Below, in pieces: positions 33,278-43,490 of a stretch of DNA of 64,000 nucleotides. The notes beneath the pieces were generated by a model. The model searched no databases. It was not told where the DNA came from and saw only the letters and a list, made by a program, of their open reading frames with translations. Position 1 is the stretch's first letter. Every line of letters begins with the position of its first letter. Both the position numbers and the translations under genes were made by a program. The DNA is from Gammaproteobacteria bacterium (GTDB lineage: Bacteria; Pseudomonadota; Gammaproteobacteria; DSM-16500). The stretch covers positions 16,435 to 80,434 of the forward strand of contig JAJPJI010000030.1 of assembly GCA_021324305.1 (NCBI GenBank). The letters are read 5' to 3'.

Positions 33278-34273
33278 TTACCAGATGCTGAAAAGTTTTT
33301 CGCGCAGAATGCTGGCAGAGCTGGCCAGTTTGCTTAACAGCGGTTTTTTGATTTCGTAGCCAATCTCAAACAGTTTTGCATCCTTGCTGCGTTCGAGCAG
33401 ATAGTCATCGCTGGTTTTGATTTCATCGACCAGGTTTAACTGCAGTGCGTGCTTGCCTATCCAGTGTTCGCCGGTGGACACCTTGTTGATGTCAATCTGC
33501 GGGCGATGTTCAACAATCAGATCCTTGAAGTGATTGTGTATGTCTTCAATTTCCTGCTGCAGTTTTTCTCTTCCTTCCTTTGTGTTTTCACCGAATACTG
33601 TGATCGTGCGTTTGAATTCGCCGGCTGTATGCTGTTCAAAGTCAATGTTCTTTTCTTTCAGCAGCCTGTGAAAATTAGGCAGTTGAACGATGACGCCGAT
33701 TGAACCAATGATTGCGAACGGCGCAGCAAGAATTTTGTTGCCAATGCATGCCATCATGTAGCCGCCACTGGCTGCGATTTTATCTATCGAGACGATCAGG
33801 GGGATATTTCTGGCGCGTATCCGCATTAATTGCGCTGCCGCCAAACCGTAAGCATGCACCATGCCGCCGCCGCTTTCCACGCGTACGACGACTTCGTCAT
33901 CCGGTGATGCGACATTGAGTATGGCAGTGATTTCCTCGCTTAATGAGGAAACCGCGCTTGCTCTTACATCACCGTGAAAGTTGAGAACAAAAACATTCCG
34001 GGATTTTTTCTCGGATTTTTGTTCGGCTTTTTCCCCGGCTTTTTTTTCTTTCTGAAAATGTTTGAACTGTTTTTTTGACAACGTTTCAGCAAGCAAAAGT
34101 TCTTTGGTTTCCGCGTATTTATGATTGAGATTCCTGATGACGAGTCTGCCCCGGATTTTTTCCTTGCTTTTGGCGACCAGCATGAAAAATGCGATCAGGA
34201 CGACCAGGATCACTAAAACCACGATGACTGATTTTGCCGCGAACAAAGCAAGTTGAATTAACGCTTGTGACAT
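33278..34273 (-). CDS. sohB: SohB-type inner-membrane serine protease
   Basis: This 331-residue SppA/SohB-family peptidase acts at the periplasmic face of the inner membrane. It has an N-terminal membrane helix (about residues 12-34), a charged linker rich in Lys and Glu, and the crotonase-fold protease domain. The nucleophile S169 is in DKIAASGGYMMA and the general-base Lys221 is in GEFKRTITVFGEN. The oxyanion Gly triplet is ESGGGMVHAYG. It is last in the minus-strand run dacA-ybeD-lipB-lipA-lssY-sohB and starts nine bases after lssY. Confidence 0.9.
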   Translation of the reverse strand: MSQALIQLALFAAKSVIVVLVILVVLIAFFMLVAKSKEKIRGRLVIRNLNHKYAETKELLLAETLSKKQFKHFQKEKKAGEKAEQKSEKKSRNVFVLNFHGDVRASAVSSLSEEITAILNVASPDDEVVVRVESGGGMVHAYGLAAAQLMRIRARNIPLIVSIDKIAASGGYMMACIGNKILAAPFAIIGSIGVIVQLPNFHRLLKEKNIDFEQHTAGEFKRTITVFGENTKEGREKLQQEIEDIHNHFKDLIVEHRPQIDINKVSTGEHWIGKHALQLNLVDEIKTSDDYLLERSKDAKLFEIGYEIKKPLLSKLASSASILREKLFSIW

Positions 34274-34282
34274 AAGACATTC

Positions 34283-36325
34283 CTATTTTTTCTTATGAAT
34301 GGATTTGTTTTCCCTGATTAACATGATCTTCTGATTGATGATTTTGACCGTGCCGGTAGGCTGGTTCATTAATATCATTTTCCATTGCCAGCTGCCCAGC
34401 CCTTTTTTATTTGGGAATATATATCCTGGATCAATTTCCAGCTCGCCGGGTTTTGATTTATATAACCAGCTGTAGGTACGCGGGACAACGGAGACAATTC
34501 CAACCCATACCGTTTCATTTGTTTCCTGGATCGTGCGGTTGGAATCCCACAGACGCAGAACAAGCAGCCCTTTCATGCCGCTTGCACTGCGTGAAAGAAT
34601 CAGCTCTGGCCGTTTGTCGAGATACTGCGGGGATACCATGGATAAATATTGCGTGCTTTTGACATCGGCAATCCTGTGCAGCGTGCTCACAAGGTCACGT
34701 GCCGGCGGATTGGTCCAGCCTTCTTTTTTGAGCGTATCTTCGATCACGTTGATATCACCTGCCCATTCAATATTAAGCGCCTGAGATGGGAAACCAAACA
34801 GGCTCACATTGTATGCAGGCAAGGCATCGTTTTTTTGCCACCACTCATTCATGGCAATTTTTGCTGACGGCCAATTGACTTGCGCATAATCAATCTTGAG
34901 CTGCTCGAAGTGTTTGTAATGATAGGTGCCGAGGAAAAATAACAGGGAGAGTAGCGTGACGAGTGTGATGCCGATGGGATTGACGCGCTTTTCCCGCTTT
35001 CGTTCATAGGAAATAATCACCAGCATTAGTACGGCGGCACCTAATAGCCAGGCAGCCAGTACATCAGTAAACCAGTGTGCACCGAGATACATTCGGGAGA
35101 TTCCAACAGCCAGAGGAACGAATAGTCCAATGGCATAGATTGGCCAGCGGTATTTTTGGCGCACTGAAGTCGCAATCAGAAATGCAAGTCCCATGTAAAC
35201 CGTCGTGGCGATGGTCGTATGGCCGCTAGGCAGGGAATATGTTTCAGGGTTGAGAAAAATTCCCCAGGGCCGCGGTGATTTGAGAAGGTGTTTCAAAACA
35301 AACACACTTCCGGCAGCCAAAACGGCAACAGCAATCGCATGAAAAGCCGTCCGCCAGCGCTTCCAGTAAACAAACCAGCTAAAGACAATAATGATGACCG
35401 GGAGTATGACTTGTTTCTGGCCAAGCAGAGTGACATCAATCATGACAGAAGTCATGCCTTTGGTGCGGATACCGCGGAAAAGGTGAAACAGGGTATCATT
35501 GACCAGGAGGTTGGCTGGGCCATAAAGCTTTACAAAGGTAACGACACAGACAAATATGAAACAGGTAAATAAAAGATAAAAGGCAAGGTTTAGTTGACCA
35601 TGTGTTTTATTCGGGTCATGGTGTTTAAGCAATATCGTGATTGGGTAGAGTGTGCGCGAATGCTTTAATTTTTGCCAGATCCAGTTTTGCATCTGGTCTG
35701 TCTGTTTGTGATAAAGCCGCAAGAGTCTGTATAAGAGCCACAGGCACATCATGATGAAGAGTGAAATCAGCAGCAGTACCAATATCACATGGATGGCGAT
35801 GTCCGGCGGTAATTCAAGTGAAGCGGCTCCAAGTAATATGCCGGGCAGCATATAGGCAGGTGCCCAGCCTATCGCGGAAGTCACATTCGCAATTGTAAAC
35901 TGCAGCGGCTTCATTCCGAGCATGCCTGCTGTCAGAGGAACCAGTGCGCGTACCGGGCCGACAAACCGGCCAATGAAAACACTCATGGCCCCGTATTTGG
36001 TGACGAATGCCTCACCGGATTTAAGCAGCCCGGGATAATTGCGGAATGGCCATATGCGGTTAAGCCTGCCTTTAAAATAATGTCCCATCCAGTAACTGAT
36101 GCCGTCACCAACAATTGCACCCATGATGGCCCAGAAAATGGTTCCCCATAATGGGATGACGCCTGCGCCGGCAAGTGTGCCAAGCGCGGTCATCATGATG
36201 GAACCTGGAACGATTGTTCCAAGAATAGCGACAGATTCGCCAGCTGAAATAAGAAATGTCGCAAGGCCGGCTAATTCTGGATGGGCATAGAGCCATTGCA
36301 ATAATGGACTAACAATGTCCGTCAT
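34283..36325 (-). CDS. lssY: DedA-PAP2-LssY fusion protein
   Basis: This 680-residue membrane protein has three parts. The DedA domain (about residues 1-200) shows GTIVPGSIMMTALGTLAG and FIGRFVGPVRALVPLTAG. The PAP2 phosphatase domain (about 330-480) has all three motifs: KSPRPW, LPSGH and SRMYLGAHWFTD. The third part is a soluble LssY C-terminal domain (about 500-660: LFGFPSQALNIEWAGD and onward). DedA proteins move lipid carriers such as undecaprenyl phosphate, and PAP2 removes lipid phosphates, so a role in recycling lipid carriers or phospholipids is likely. The architecture matches LssY of Legionella. The ATG shares one base with the lipA stop codon (TGATG). Confidence 0.88.
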   Translation of the reverse strand: MTDIVSPLLQWLYAHPELAGLATFLISAGESVAILGTIVPGSIMMTALGTLAGAGVIPLWGTIFWAIMGAIVGDGISYWMGHYFKGRLNRIWPFRNYPGLLKSGEAFVTKYGAMSVFIGRFVGPVRALVPLTAGMLGMKPLQFTIANVTSAIGWAPAYMLPGILLGAASLELPPDIAIHVILVLLLISLFIMMCLWLLYRLLRLYHKQTDQMQNWIWQKLKHSRTLYPITILLKHHDPNKTHGQLNLAFYLLFTCFIFVCVVTFVKLYGPANLLVNDTLFHLFRGIRTKGMTSVMIDVTLLGQKQVILPVIIIVFSWFVYWKRWRTAFHAIAVAVLAAGSVFVLKHLLKSPRPWGIFLNPETYSLPSGHTTIATTVYMGLAFLIATSVRQKYRWPIYAIGLFVPLAVGISRMYLGAHWFTDVLAAWLLGAAVLMLVIISYERKREKRVNPIGITLVTLLSLLFFLGTYHYKHFEQLKIDYAQVNWPSAKIAMNEWWQKNDALPAYNVSLFGFPSQALNIEWAGDINVIEDTLKKEGWTNPPARDLVSTLHRIADVKSTQYLSMVSPQYLDKRPELILSRSASGMKGLLVLRLWDSNRTIQETNETVWVGIVSVVPRTYSWLYKSKPGELEIDPGYIFPNKKGLGSWQWKMILMNQPTGTVKIINQKIMLIRENKSIHKKK

Positions 36326-37278
36326 CAAGTCACCTCTTCACCAGCAGCTTGTTTATCAGCATGATAGGAAGATCTTACCAGGGGACCGCTTGCAATATTT
36401 TTAAAGCCAAGTTCCCTGGCAACTTCTCCAAAGTGTTTGAACTCATCAGGTGTGACATAGCGTGCAACTGGCATATGGAACCGGCTGGGCTGAAGATATT
36501 GTCCTAACGTTACCATATCAACATCGTGGGCACGCAAGTCTTTTAATGTCTGAATGATTTCTTCATTGGTTTCACCCAGTCCCAGCATGATTCCGGATTT
36601 GGTCGGGATGGCTGGAAAACGCTTTTTGAATTCCTGGAGCAGGCGCAGCGAATGAGCATAATCAGAACCCGGTCTGGCCTGTTTATAAAGTCGCGGCACA
36701 GTTTCAATGTTATGGTTAAAGACATCAGGCAATTCATGTCCTGTGGCATCCAGGGCAACATCCATGCGTCCACGATAATCCGGTACCAGGACTTCGATTT
36801 TGATGGTCGGATTTTTTTCACGAATGGCCTTGATACAGGCGGTGAAATGGCCGGCGCCGCCATCGCGCAAATCATCACGGTCAACTGAAGTGATGACGAC
36901 ATACCGCAACCCCATTTTTGCTATGGTATAGGCAAGATGGACGGGTTCATTCGGATCGAGCGGATCAGGGCGGCCATGTGCAACGTCACAGAAACTGCAA
37001 CGGCGTGTGCATTTATCACCCATAATCATGAAAGTGGCGGTACCGTGGGTAAAGCATTCCGGAAGATTAGGGCAGGAGGCTTCTTCGCAGACAGTTACAA
37101 GATTATTTTCTCTCAGTAATCTTTTGAGATCACTGACGGCAGGTGAAGCGGGAATTTTGACTCTGATCCAATCAGGTTTGCGTAAAGGGGAAGAGGTTGG
37201 CTCAATTTTGACTGGAATGCGGGACAGTTTTTCAGCACCGCGTTGCTTGGCATGTGTATTGTTTGATTTGGTATCCAT
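36325..37278 (-). CDS. lipA: Lipoyl synthase
   Basis: LipA is a radical-SAM enzyme that inserts two sulfurs into octanoyl groups on lipoyl domains. The 317-residue protein has both iron-sulfur clusters: the auxiliary [12 protein letters not shown] and the radical-[16 protein letters not shown]. The C-terminal RSSYHAD follows, and the final Ser of the R-S-S-Y motif is the usual auxiliary-cluster ligand. It follows lipB by 50 bases in the lipoate cluster. Confidence 0.96.
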   Translation of the reverse strand: MDTKSNNTHAKQRGAEKLSRIPVKIEPTSSPLRKPDWIRVKIPASPAVSDLKRLLRENNLVTVCEEASCPNLPECFTHGTATFMIMGDKCTRRCSFCDVAHGRPDPLDPNEPVHLAYTIAKMGLRYVVITSVDRDDLRDGGAGHFTACIKAIREKNPTIKIEVLVPDYRGRMDVALDATGHELPDVFNHNIETVPRLYKQARPGSDYAHSLRLLQEFKKRFPAIPTKSGIMLGLGETNEEIIQTLKDLRAHDVDMVTLGQYLQPSRFHMPVARYVTPDEFKHFGEVARELGFKNIASGPLVRSSYHADKQAAGEEVT

Positions 37279-37328
37279 CGCTCGTTCCGATTAATCTCTA
37301 ATAAAAAGCTGTTGTTGGGTCACGTGAA

Positions 37329-37976
37329 TCATGTATCTGCTTCGGCCCAGGTGCAGTGAGTATACACTAAATTATTCATTAAATAATTTACTAATTTACG
37401 TCCGGCTTCCAGGGTATTGTCCAATCCTCCCAATGCCGAGAACTGGGTCATTTTTAGCTGGCTGAATCCACAGGGATTGATGCGGGTGAACGGTTCCAGA
37501 TCCATTGCAACATTAAAGGCGACACCATGGTATGCGCAGCCTCGGCGTATTCTCAAGCCGATAGAACAGATTTTTTTTCCATCGACATACACACCGGGTG
37601 CTTCCCGCCTGGCGTGCGCGATGATTCCATACTCAGCCAGTAAGTCGATAATGGATTGCTCAAGCTGGGTCACCAGTTCGCGCACATTCAGATGTTTGCG
37701 TTTCAGGTCAATTAGTGTATAGACCATTAATTGACCAGGTCCATGGTAGGTTACCTGGCCGCCACGGTCTGTTTGTACAACCGGAATATTCCCGGGAGTA
37801 AGGACATGTTCTGCCTTGCCATTCTGGCCTTGGGTGAAGACCGGGTGATGTTCCAGTAACCAGATTTCGTCAATCGTTTCTTCATTCCGGTGATGGGTAA
37901 ATTGCTGCATGGCTTGCCAGCAAGACGAATAATCTTGGCGGCCCAGCCAGCGGATGGTAAGTGATGTCGCGTTCAT
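37329..37976 (-). CDS. lipB: Octanoyl-[ACP]:protein N-octanoyltransferase
   Basis: LipB transfers octanoate from ACP to lipoyl domains, the step before LipA. The 215-residue protein has the [23 protein letters not shown] motif (seen as [11 protein letters not shown]), the catalytic Lys in [15 protein letters not shown], and the catalytic Cys in INPCGF. Its ATG overlaps the ybeD stop by four bases (ATGA). Confidence 0.95.
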   Translation of the reverse strand: MNATSLTIRWLGRQDYSSCWQAMQQFTHHRNEETIDEIWLLEHHPVFTQGQNGKAEHVLTPGNIPVVQTDRGGQVTYHGPGQLMVYTLIDLKRKHLNVRELVTQLEQSIIDLLAEYGIIAHARREAPGVYVDGKKICSIGLRIRRGCAYHGVAFNVAMDLEPFTRINPCGFSQLKMTQFSALGGLDNTLEAGRKLVNYLMNNLVYTHCTWAEADT

Positions 37977-38248
37977 ATTGCCATGATGACGTGTGGAGAA
38001 GAAGACAAATCCTGGTAAATGCGGTCCAATTGTTCTTTCGATTCTACATGAATATTGATAGTCAATGCACGGTATTTGCCATTTTCACTGGGACGAGAGT
38101 GAACAGCTCTGTCAGATAAATTGGGGGCATGCTTATGAATAATCATCAGCACGGCAGCTTCAAACTCATCAGTTCCCAGCCCAAACACCTTGATGGTGAA
38201 ATCGCAAGGGAACTTGATGAGTGATTCATTCTGTGGGTTATCTGTCAC
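37973..38248 (-). CDS. ybeD: DUF493 (YbeD) family protein
   Basis: This 91-residue protein has a ferredoxin-like/ACT-like fold ([39 protein letters not shown] seen in pieces). It is conserved next to lipB and dacA in gammaproteobacteria, but its role is not established. I place the start at a GTG (38248), five bases after the dacA stop codon, because the longer frame would overlap the dacA end by more than 100 bases. Confidence 0.85.
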   Translation of the reverse strand: MTDNPQNESLIKFPCDFTIKVFGLGTDEFEAAVLMIIHKHAPNLSDRAVHSRPSENGKYRALTINIHVESKEQLDRIYQDLSSSPHVIMAI

Positions 38249-38252
38249 CTGG

Positions 38253-39485
38253 CTAACCTGTATTAACTTTTTCCTCGGTTCTGGAAAAATACTTGTTGAT
38301 GTTGAACTTGACTGCATCGGTAGCACGGCGCCAGATACTGCCCTGAGGATTATCTTCAAGCGCAACCAGGGGCTTGGATGCTATCACCTGGTTATTCAGC
38401 ATGATGTTTAATACGCCGTACTGCTGGCCTTTGATTATGGGTGCCTTCAACGGGTTATTCAATGCAGTGTTTATTTGTAACTTTTTGTACTGTCCGGTCG
38501 GAACAGTAACGTACATGTCATCCTTGATGCCTAATGGTATCTCGGAGTTTTCTCCTTGCCAGACTCTGGCCTGTACCAGCGGCGAATTGGCGCTGTAGAG
38601 CTTGTGGGTCTCAAAAAAGCGGAAACCGTAGGTCAGAAGGCGAACGGAATCTTCGGTTCTGGCCTGATCGCTAGGCTCGCCCAGAACAACGCTGATGAGA
38701 CGCATACCGTCTTTTTTCGCTGAGCCAACCAGGCAATAGCCAGCTTCATTTGTATGACCGGTTTTTAAACCATCTGCGTATTGAAAACGCCACAGCAAAC
38801 GGTTTCGGTTGGGTTGTTTGATGCCGTTATAGGAAAACCATTTTTCGGAATAATAGCTGTAATCTTCAGGAAAGTTTTTGATATACGCCTGAGTCAGGAT
38901 GGCGAGATCATGAGCTGTGGAATAATGCTCTGGATTTGGCAGGCCTGTGCTATCCATGAAATGACTGTTTTTCATGCCTAGCTGTTTTGCCTGCTGATTC
39001 ATCATGGCAGTGAAGGCTTCTTCAGAGCCGGCAACATATTCAGCCATGGCCACGGTGGCATCATTACCGGATGCGACAACAATACCCTGGAGCAAGTCAC
39101 GCACAGGTACATCATCACCCACTTTGATAAACATGCGGGAACCTTCGGTTTTCCAGGCTTTTTCACTGACACGGACTTTGTCGTCCAGTTTGATCTGGCC
39201 GCTTTTTATGGCGCCAGAGATGATATACATGGACATTAGTTTTGTCAGACTGGCTGGCGGCATGCGATTATCAGCATTTTTTTCAGCCAGGATTTTACCG
39301 CTGGTTGAATCCATCAGGATATAACCGGTACCAAGGGTGGCTGGCGGTCCGGGAGTATAGATTGGCTGCTGGGGCTGTGTGGGAACCGGGATAATCGGGT
39401 TGGCCAGCACTGGTGTGCTGAAAAGCACAGCGGCAAGCAGTGTAACAGTTTGCAGTTTGACGGTGGAAAGCGAATGTTGATACAT
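38253..39485 (-). CDS. dacA: D-alanyl-D-alanine carboxypeptidase (PBP5/6 family)
   Basis: DacA trims the terminal D-Ala from peptidoglycan stem peptides. The 410-residue protein has a signal peptide ending near PVLANP. The three active-site motifs are SLTK (PPASLTKLMS), SGN (VVASGNDATVAM) and KTG (LKTGHTNEAGYC). A C-terminal beta domain and an amphipathic membrane-anchor helix complete it (WRRATDAVKFNINKYF). A Pro/Gln-rich linker follows the signal peptide. It is the first gene of the dacA-ybeD-lipB-lipA-lssY-sohB run. Confidence 0.94.
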   Translation of the reverse strand: MYQHSLSTVKLQTVTLLAAVLFSTPVLANPIIPVPTQPQQPIYTPGPPATLGTGYILMDSTSGKILAEKNADNRMPPASLTKLMSMYIISGAIKSGQIKLDDKVRVSEKAWKTEGSRMFIKVGDDVPVRDLLQGIVVASGNDATVAMAEYVAGSEEAFTAMMNQQAKQLGMKNSHFMDSTGLPNPEHYSTAHDLAILTQAYIKNFPEDYSYYSEKWFSYNGIKQPNRNRLLWRFQYADGLKTGHTNEAGYCLVGSAKKDGMRLISVVLGEPSDQARTEDSVRLLTYGFRFFETHKLYSANSPLVQARVWQGENSEIPLGIKDDMYVTVPTGQYKKLQINTALNNPLKAPIIKGQQYGVLNIMLNNQVIASKPLVALEDNPQGSIWRRATDAVKFNINKYFSRTEEKVNTG

Positions 39486-39937
39486 GGATATCTATCCCTC
39501 TGATCTGGCATATTGCGCATTTAACAGTGACCAAGAGTTTAGCAAAAATAATAATGTACCGGCTAGTAGCCAGGCAGGTTTTTATGGTTTTTATTGCGCA
39601 GCGCGCGCAAGCAGAAAAATCAGCAAATATATTTGTAACCTAGGCTGATTGCCTATAGATTTTTTTATTACAAAAAAGTAATATTTCTCCCCACGGATAT
39701 GAACCAGTCACACGTACCAAAATACGCATGATGGGCTCAGGCAATCTCTTAGTACTTTTCGATTTTTTAAGTGTTAATGAGGTCCGTCAATAATCCCAGT
39801 TCTTGGGGTTAAAAAATCATAATGAGACTCTAGACATTTGTAGTACGCTGCTTTAGTGTATTGCCTGACTTGAGTCATATTAATTATTTATTATTAAATT
39901 TGTTCGGAAATAGAAACTATCAATAAGGAGAACATCG
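39486..39937. other. Divergent intergenic region between dacA and the HhH protein gene
   Basis: These 452 bases separate the dacA start from the plus-strand HhH gene. The segment must hold both promoters. It includes an AT-rich hairpin (ATTAC-aaaaaa-GTAAT near 39668-39683) and AT-rich sequence rich in TATTAT before the HhH gene. I see no open frame of substance, no RNA gene and no repeat family member. Confidence 0.5.
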
Positions 39938-40330
39938 ATGTCTTTCTACCGTACCATTCTCGCTGCAGTTGCAGCAGCTGCTATCGCAAGCCCGGTTTTT
40001 GCTGACGATTCAGCAATGCAAAGCTCTTCCGCAACTCAAAGCCCTTCAGCAGCCGCCGCGCCAGCTCAGGGCAGCAGCATGAGTCAGCCATCAGCTTCCA
40101 CCGAGTCCAATGCAGCTACCACAGAAACCAAAGTCAACATCAACAAGGCTTCTGCAAAAGACCTGATGAAAGTTAAAGGTATCAATGCTTCCAAAGCAAG
40201 AGCAATTGTTGCTTATCGTAAAAAACACGGTGACTTCAAATCTCTTGATGATTTGGCAAAAGTCAAAGGCTTCACCAAAATGAAAGCTGAAGACATGAAA
40301 GCGATCGAAGATCAATTAACAATTGAGTAA
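39938..40330 (+). CDS. Secreted helix-hairpin-helix (ComEA-like) protein
   Basis: This 130-residue protein has a signal peptide ending near VFADD (residue 23), a low-complexity linker of Ser, Ala, Gln and Pro, and a C-terminal pair of helix-hairpin-helix motifs (KVNINKASAKDLMKVKGINASKARAIVAYR and KSLDDLAKVKGFTKMK, seen in pieces). The HhH pair matches the DNA-binding part of ComEA, which pulls DNA into the periplasm during natural transformation. AAGGAG precedes the ATG, and a strong terminator follows. Lys is abundant in the HhH half, as expected for DNA contact. Confidence 0.8.
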   Translation: MSFYRTILAAVAAAAIASPVFADDSAMQSSSATQSPSAAAAPAQGSSMSQPSASTESNAATTETKVNINKASAKDLMKVKGINASKARAIVAYRKKHGDFKSLDDLAKVKGFTKMKAEDMKAIEDQLTIE

Positions 40331-40345
40331 TTGAACTGATCCATT

Positions 40346-40376
40346 AAAAAAGGCGCCCTGAGGGCGCCTTTTTTTT
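40346..40376 (+). terminator. Rho-independent terminator
   Basis: AGGCGCCC and GGGCGCCT (40351-40358, 40362-40369) form an 8-bp GC-rich stem with a three-base loop. It is preceded by a run of A and followed by eight T, so it can act in both directions between this gene and the convergent glycosyltransferase gene. Confidence 0.95.
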
Positions 40377-40400
40377 GCCTGCAACTGTTATGCCAGCAGA

Positions 40401-41657
40401 TTAATCACAATGTTCTTTTTCCAGTTTTTCCAGCTTACGGGAAGGTTTGAGAGGGGGTGGTGTGACAGAAGATGAGATACCGGAGCATTTTCTATACAGG
40501 CTGATTATTTGCTCAAGAGCCATGTCATTATCAATAAAATTTTTTAGCTTTTCGTAGCCGTTGGTGCCAAGTTGCTTTGCCAGTTCAGGATTCCTGGCCA
40601 GCGTCAGCATTTTCTCTGCCAGGTCACCTTTTTTAAGCGGATCAAACAGCAGACCCGTTCGCTGGTCATCGATAATCCAGTCAGATGTTCCGCGATTGAC
40701 CCCAATCACTGGGCGGGCGCGGCCCATGGCTTCGGTGATCACCAGGCCGAATGTTTCAAATCCTGTGCTGGGAAAAATAACCGCCATGTTTTCATCATAA
40801 AGTTTATCCAGATGATGATGCCAGCCGGTAAATCTGACATGCTTCTCTATCCCGAATGTCTGTATCCGTTGCCGCATGTGCAATTCTTCCGGGCCTGTGC
40901 CCGCAATAGTCAGGTAGAGATGATTATTGCGCTTGCATGCGAGCGCGAATTCTTCAATCAGGATATGGACACCTTTGTGTTGACCAAGGCTGCCGGCAAA
41001 CAGGAAGTGTCCTGGTTGCATATTGTCGAAAGAATAGGAGGATTGTTCCTTTTTAAAGGGAGGAATAAAAACGGTGTTGTTAAAGGAGTTTTTTTTCAGG
41101 TATTCCACCAGCAAGGGAGAGGGAGCGATAAACATTTTGACGGTTTTTCTTAAATGACGCCGCATTTGATAAAACGAACAGACAAGTGCCAGATAAATGA
41201 CGGGATTGTATTTTACCTGGTGCTGCCAAAAGCAACGCTTGCGCATGCCTGTGGGGCAGGGCTGGTTGTCCTTGTGAATGTTTTGTGCGGACGGACAGAT
41301 AATACTGTAGTCATGTACGGTTTGAATTACCTGATAGGGTTTAACTGCCCGCATGACAGAAGCAGTGTATTGTTTGATATTATGAAGATGAATCACATCA
41401 GGCTGGAATTTCCTGATTTGACTGCGTAATCTGAGATAAATAACAGGATTAAAAAGTATCTGCCAGATCAGTTTGAAAAATTTCGATCTTAACCCTTTTA
41501 TCACGTAATAGTCGTCGCCATGCATTTCAATAGGGCCGAAGCCTATGGAAAAAACTTCAATACCAGGTGTTTTCTTCAATCTGTTCTTGAGATCGAAAAA
41601 GTAATTTTCCGCTCCTCCTGTGGGAGTATGGTTGTCGGTTAGAAGTAATATCCGCAT
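40401..41657 (-). CDS. Glycosyltransferase, family 4 type
   Basis: This 418-residue GT-B enzyme has the N-terminal GGAENYFFDL loop and C-terminal features FLFAGSLGQHKGVHILIEEFA and FPSTGFETFGLVITEAMGRARPVIG (E-x7-E motif). The start is set at ATG 41657, since the extra 37 residues of the longer frame do not resemble the family. It begins the polysaccharide locus but runs opposite to the next genes. A Cys-rich stretch (CFWQHQVKYN region) lies in the acceptor domain. Confidence 0.85.
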   Translation of the reverse strand: MRILLLTDNHTPTGGAENYFFDLKNRLKKTPGIEVFSIGFGPIEMHGDDYYVIKGLRSKFFKLIWQILFNPVIYLRLRSQIRKFQPDVIHLHNIKQYTASVMRAVKPYQVIQTVHDYSIICPSAQNIHKDNQPCPTGMRKRCFWQHQVKYNPVIYLALVCSFYQMRRHLRKTVKMFIAPSPLLVEYLKKNSFNNTVFIPPFKKEQSSYSFDNMQPGHFLFAGSLGQHKGVHILIEEFALACKRNNHLYLTIAGTGPEELHMRQRIQTFGIEKHVRFTGWHHHLDKLYDENMAVIFPSTGFETFGLVITEAMGRARPVIGVNRGTSDWIIDDQRTGLLFDPLKKGDLAEKMLTLARNPELAKQLGTNGYEKLKNFIDNDMALEQIISLYRKCSGISSSVTPPPLKPSRKLEKLEKEHCD

Positions 41658-41836
41658 GTTATCGTGACTATGTGAATCGCCTGACTGCTGTAATTCGTTC
41701 TTTCTGTTGTCATTTGCGTTTCCGCAGGGATGACAACCGGTTGCCTTTACGATACAGTAAGTGCCCATTTATGGCTAGTTTCAGATCGAGAACGTATTAT
41801 ACCCCATTGTTTTAAAATCATAGATTTGAGGAAGAT

Positions 41837-42853
41837 ATGGTAAGAAAGAGTGCATTAATCACTGGTATTACAGGGATGGTTGGGTCGCATCTCGCTGATT
41901 ATATTTTAAACAATACGGAGTGGGATGTGGTTGGCATGTGCCGTTGGCGCAGTCCGCTGGATAATATCAGCCACTTGATTCCATTAATTAACCGTAAGGA
42001 GCGCATACGGCTGGTCTACGGTGACTTGCGTGATTCGGCATCCATTGATTATGTCGTCAAGGAATCAAAACCAGATTATGTATTCCATCTTGCAGCGCAA
42101 AGTTTTCCGCAAACCAGTTTTACCAGCCCGCTGGATACCTATGAAACCAATATTCAGGGCACTTCCCGGGTACTGGAAGCACTGAGACAGCATAAAAAGG
42201 ATGCGGTCATCCATGTTTGTGCGTCATCTGAAGTATTTGGCCGGGTGCCCAAGGAAAAATTACCGATTAACGAAGATTGTACTTTTCATCCTGCATCGCC
42301 TTATGCGATATCGAAGGTCGGAACTGATCTGGTTGGCCGTTTTTATGCAGAAGCCTATCAGATGAAGGTGATGACGACGCGCATGTTTACACACACCGGA
42401 CCGCGGCGCGGCGATGTGTTCGCGGAATCCACGTTTGCCAAGCAGATCGCAATGATAGAAAAAGGCCTTATTCCTCCGGTTGTGAAAGTGGGTAACCTGA
42501 ATTCCTTAAGAACAATTGCCGACGTACGCGATGCAGTACGGGCTTACTACATGCTGGTGACGCATAATCCTGTTGCTGGCGAGTTTTACAATATTGGCGG
42601 CACCTATAGCTGTACGATAGAGAACCTCTTGAATTATCTGATATCGCTATCACATAAGAAGGATGAGATTAAGATTGAAGTGGATCCGGAACGCCTGCGG
42701 CCAATTGACGCAGATTTACAAGTACCAGATACAGCGAAGTTCGAGAAGCACACAGGCTGGAAGCCGGAAATTCCGTTTGAGAAGACCATGAAAGACTTGC
42801 TTGATTACTGGCGTGAACGGGTCAGTCAATCTGCGTCATTTTTAACACGCTAA
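41837..42853 (+). CDS. GDP-mannose/GDP-heptose 4,6-dehydratase-like enzyme
   Basis: This is a 338-residue short-chain dehydrogenase of the GMD family. It has the nucleotide-binding ALITGITGMVGSHLA, then CASSEVFG (Ser-Ser-Glu) and YAISK (Tyr-x3-Lys), and the RMFTHTGPRRGDVF segment typical of GDP-sugar dehydratases. Classical substrates are GDP-mannose and, in Yersinia and Campylobacter, GDP-D-glycero-manno-heptose. The next two genes make the heptose nucleotide, so a GDP-heptose dehydratase is the favoured reading. GAGGAAG precedes the ATG. The stop codon shares one base with a possible start of the next frame. Confidence 0.85.
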   Translation: MVRKSALITGITGMVGSHLADYILNNTEWDVVGMCRWRSPLDNISHLIPLINRKERIRLVYGDLRDSASIDYVVKESKPDYVFHLAAQSFPQTSFTSPLDTYETNIQGTSRVLEALRQHKKDAVIHVCASSEVFGRVPKEKLPINEDCTFHPASPYAISKVGTDLVGRFYAEAYQMKVMTTRMFTHTGPRRGDVFAESTFAKQIAMIEKGLIPPVVKVGNLNSLRTIADVRDAVRAYYMLVTHNPVAGEFYNIGGTYSCTIENLLNYLISLSHKKDEIKIEVDPERLRPIDADLQVPDTAKFEKHTGWKPEIPFEKTMKDLLDYWRERVSQSASFLTR

Positions 42854-42870
42854 TGGAGGTAACAGAGAGT

Positions 42871-43488
42871 ATGCATCATCTCATTCAAGGCGAAATTCAA
42901 AAGCTGTCTTCTCTTCTCACCCAAATTCAAAATGATGATTTGCTGCTGGGAATCGTTGAAAAGATTGCGTCAGAATGTACCCAGGCTTTACAGCAAGGGA
43001 AAAAAATTCTTTTTGCGGGCAATGGCGGCAGCGCCGCAGATTCACAGCATCTGGCAGCTGAACTGGTGAGCCGGCTTAATTACAATCGTCCCGGCCTTGC
43101 AGCGATTGCCCTGACGACCGACACTTCTGCGCTCACTGCAATTGGAAATGATTACGCCTTTGAAAATATTTTTTCACGGCAGGTGGAATCACTGGGACAA
43201 CCCGGTGATGTATTGATCGCTATTTCAACCTCTGGCAGGTCACCTAATATTATCCGTGCCCTGGAAGCAGCGCGTGAAAGACAGATGACGACCATCGGGT
43301 TTACCGGCATACAGGCACCCATGATGGCAGAGCGTTGTGATTGGGTACTGAATGTTCCCTCGCGTGAGACGCCAAAAATACAGGAATGCCATATCATGTT
43401 TGGTCATATCATTTGCGCACTCATTGAAGACGCGATGTTTGGCGCTGAATATGATCCCAAACGCAAACAGGCCATGGAAACTGTCTGA
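42871..43488 (+). CDS. gmhA: Sedoheptulose-7-phosphate isomerase (GmhA-like)
   Basis: This SIS-domain protein of about 205 residues converts sedoheptulose 7-phosphate to D-glycero-D-manno-heptose 7-phosphate. FAGNGGSAADSQHLAAELV is the GmhA signature. Further landmarks are ISTSGRSPNIIRAL and the C-terminal EDAMFG. The start at 42871 is supported by GGAGG at 42855-42859; an alternative ATG at 42853 overlaps the previous stop but lacks a binding site. It lies two bases before the guanylyltransferase gene. Confidence 0.88.
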   Translation: MHHLIQGEIQKLSSLLTQIQNDDLLLGIVEKIASECTQALQQGKKILFAGNGGSAADSQHLAAELVSRLNYNRPGLAAIALTTDTSALTAIGNDYAFENIFSRQVESLGQPGDVLIAISTSGRSPNIIRALEAARERQMTTIGFTGIQAPMMAERCDWVLNVPSRETPKIQECHIMFGHIICALIEDAMFGAEYDPKRKQAMETV

Positions 43489-43490
43489 AA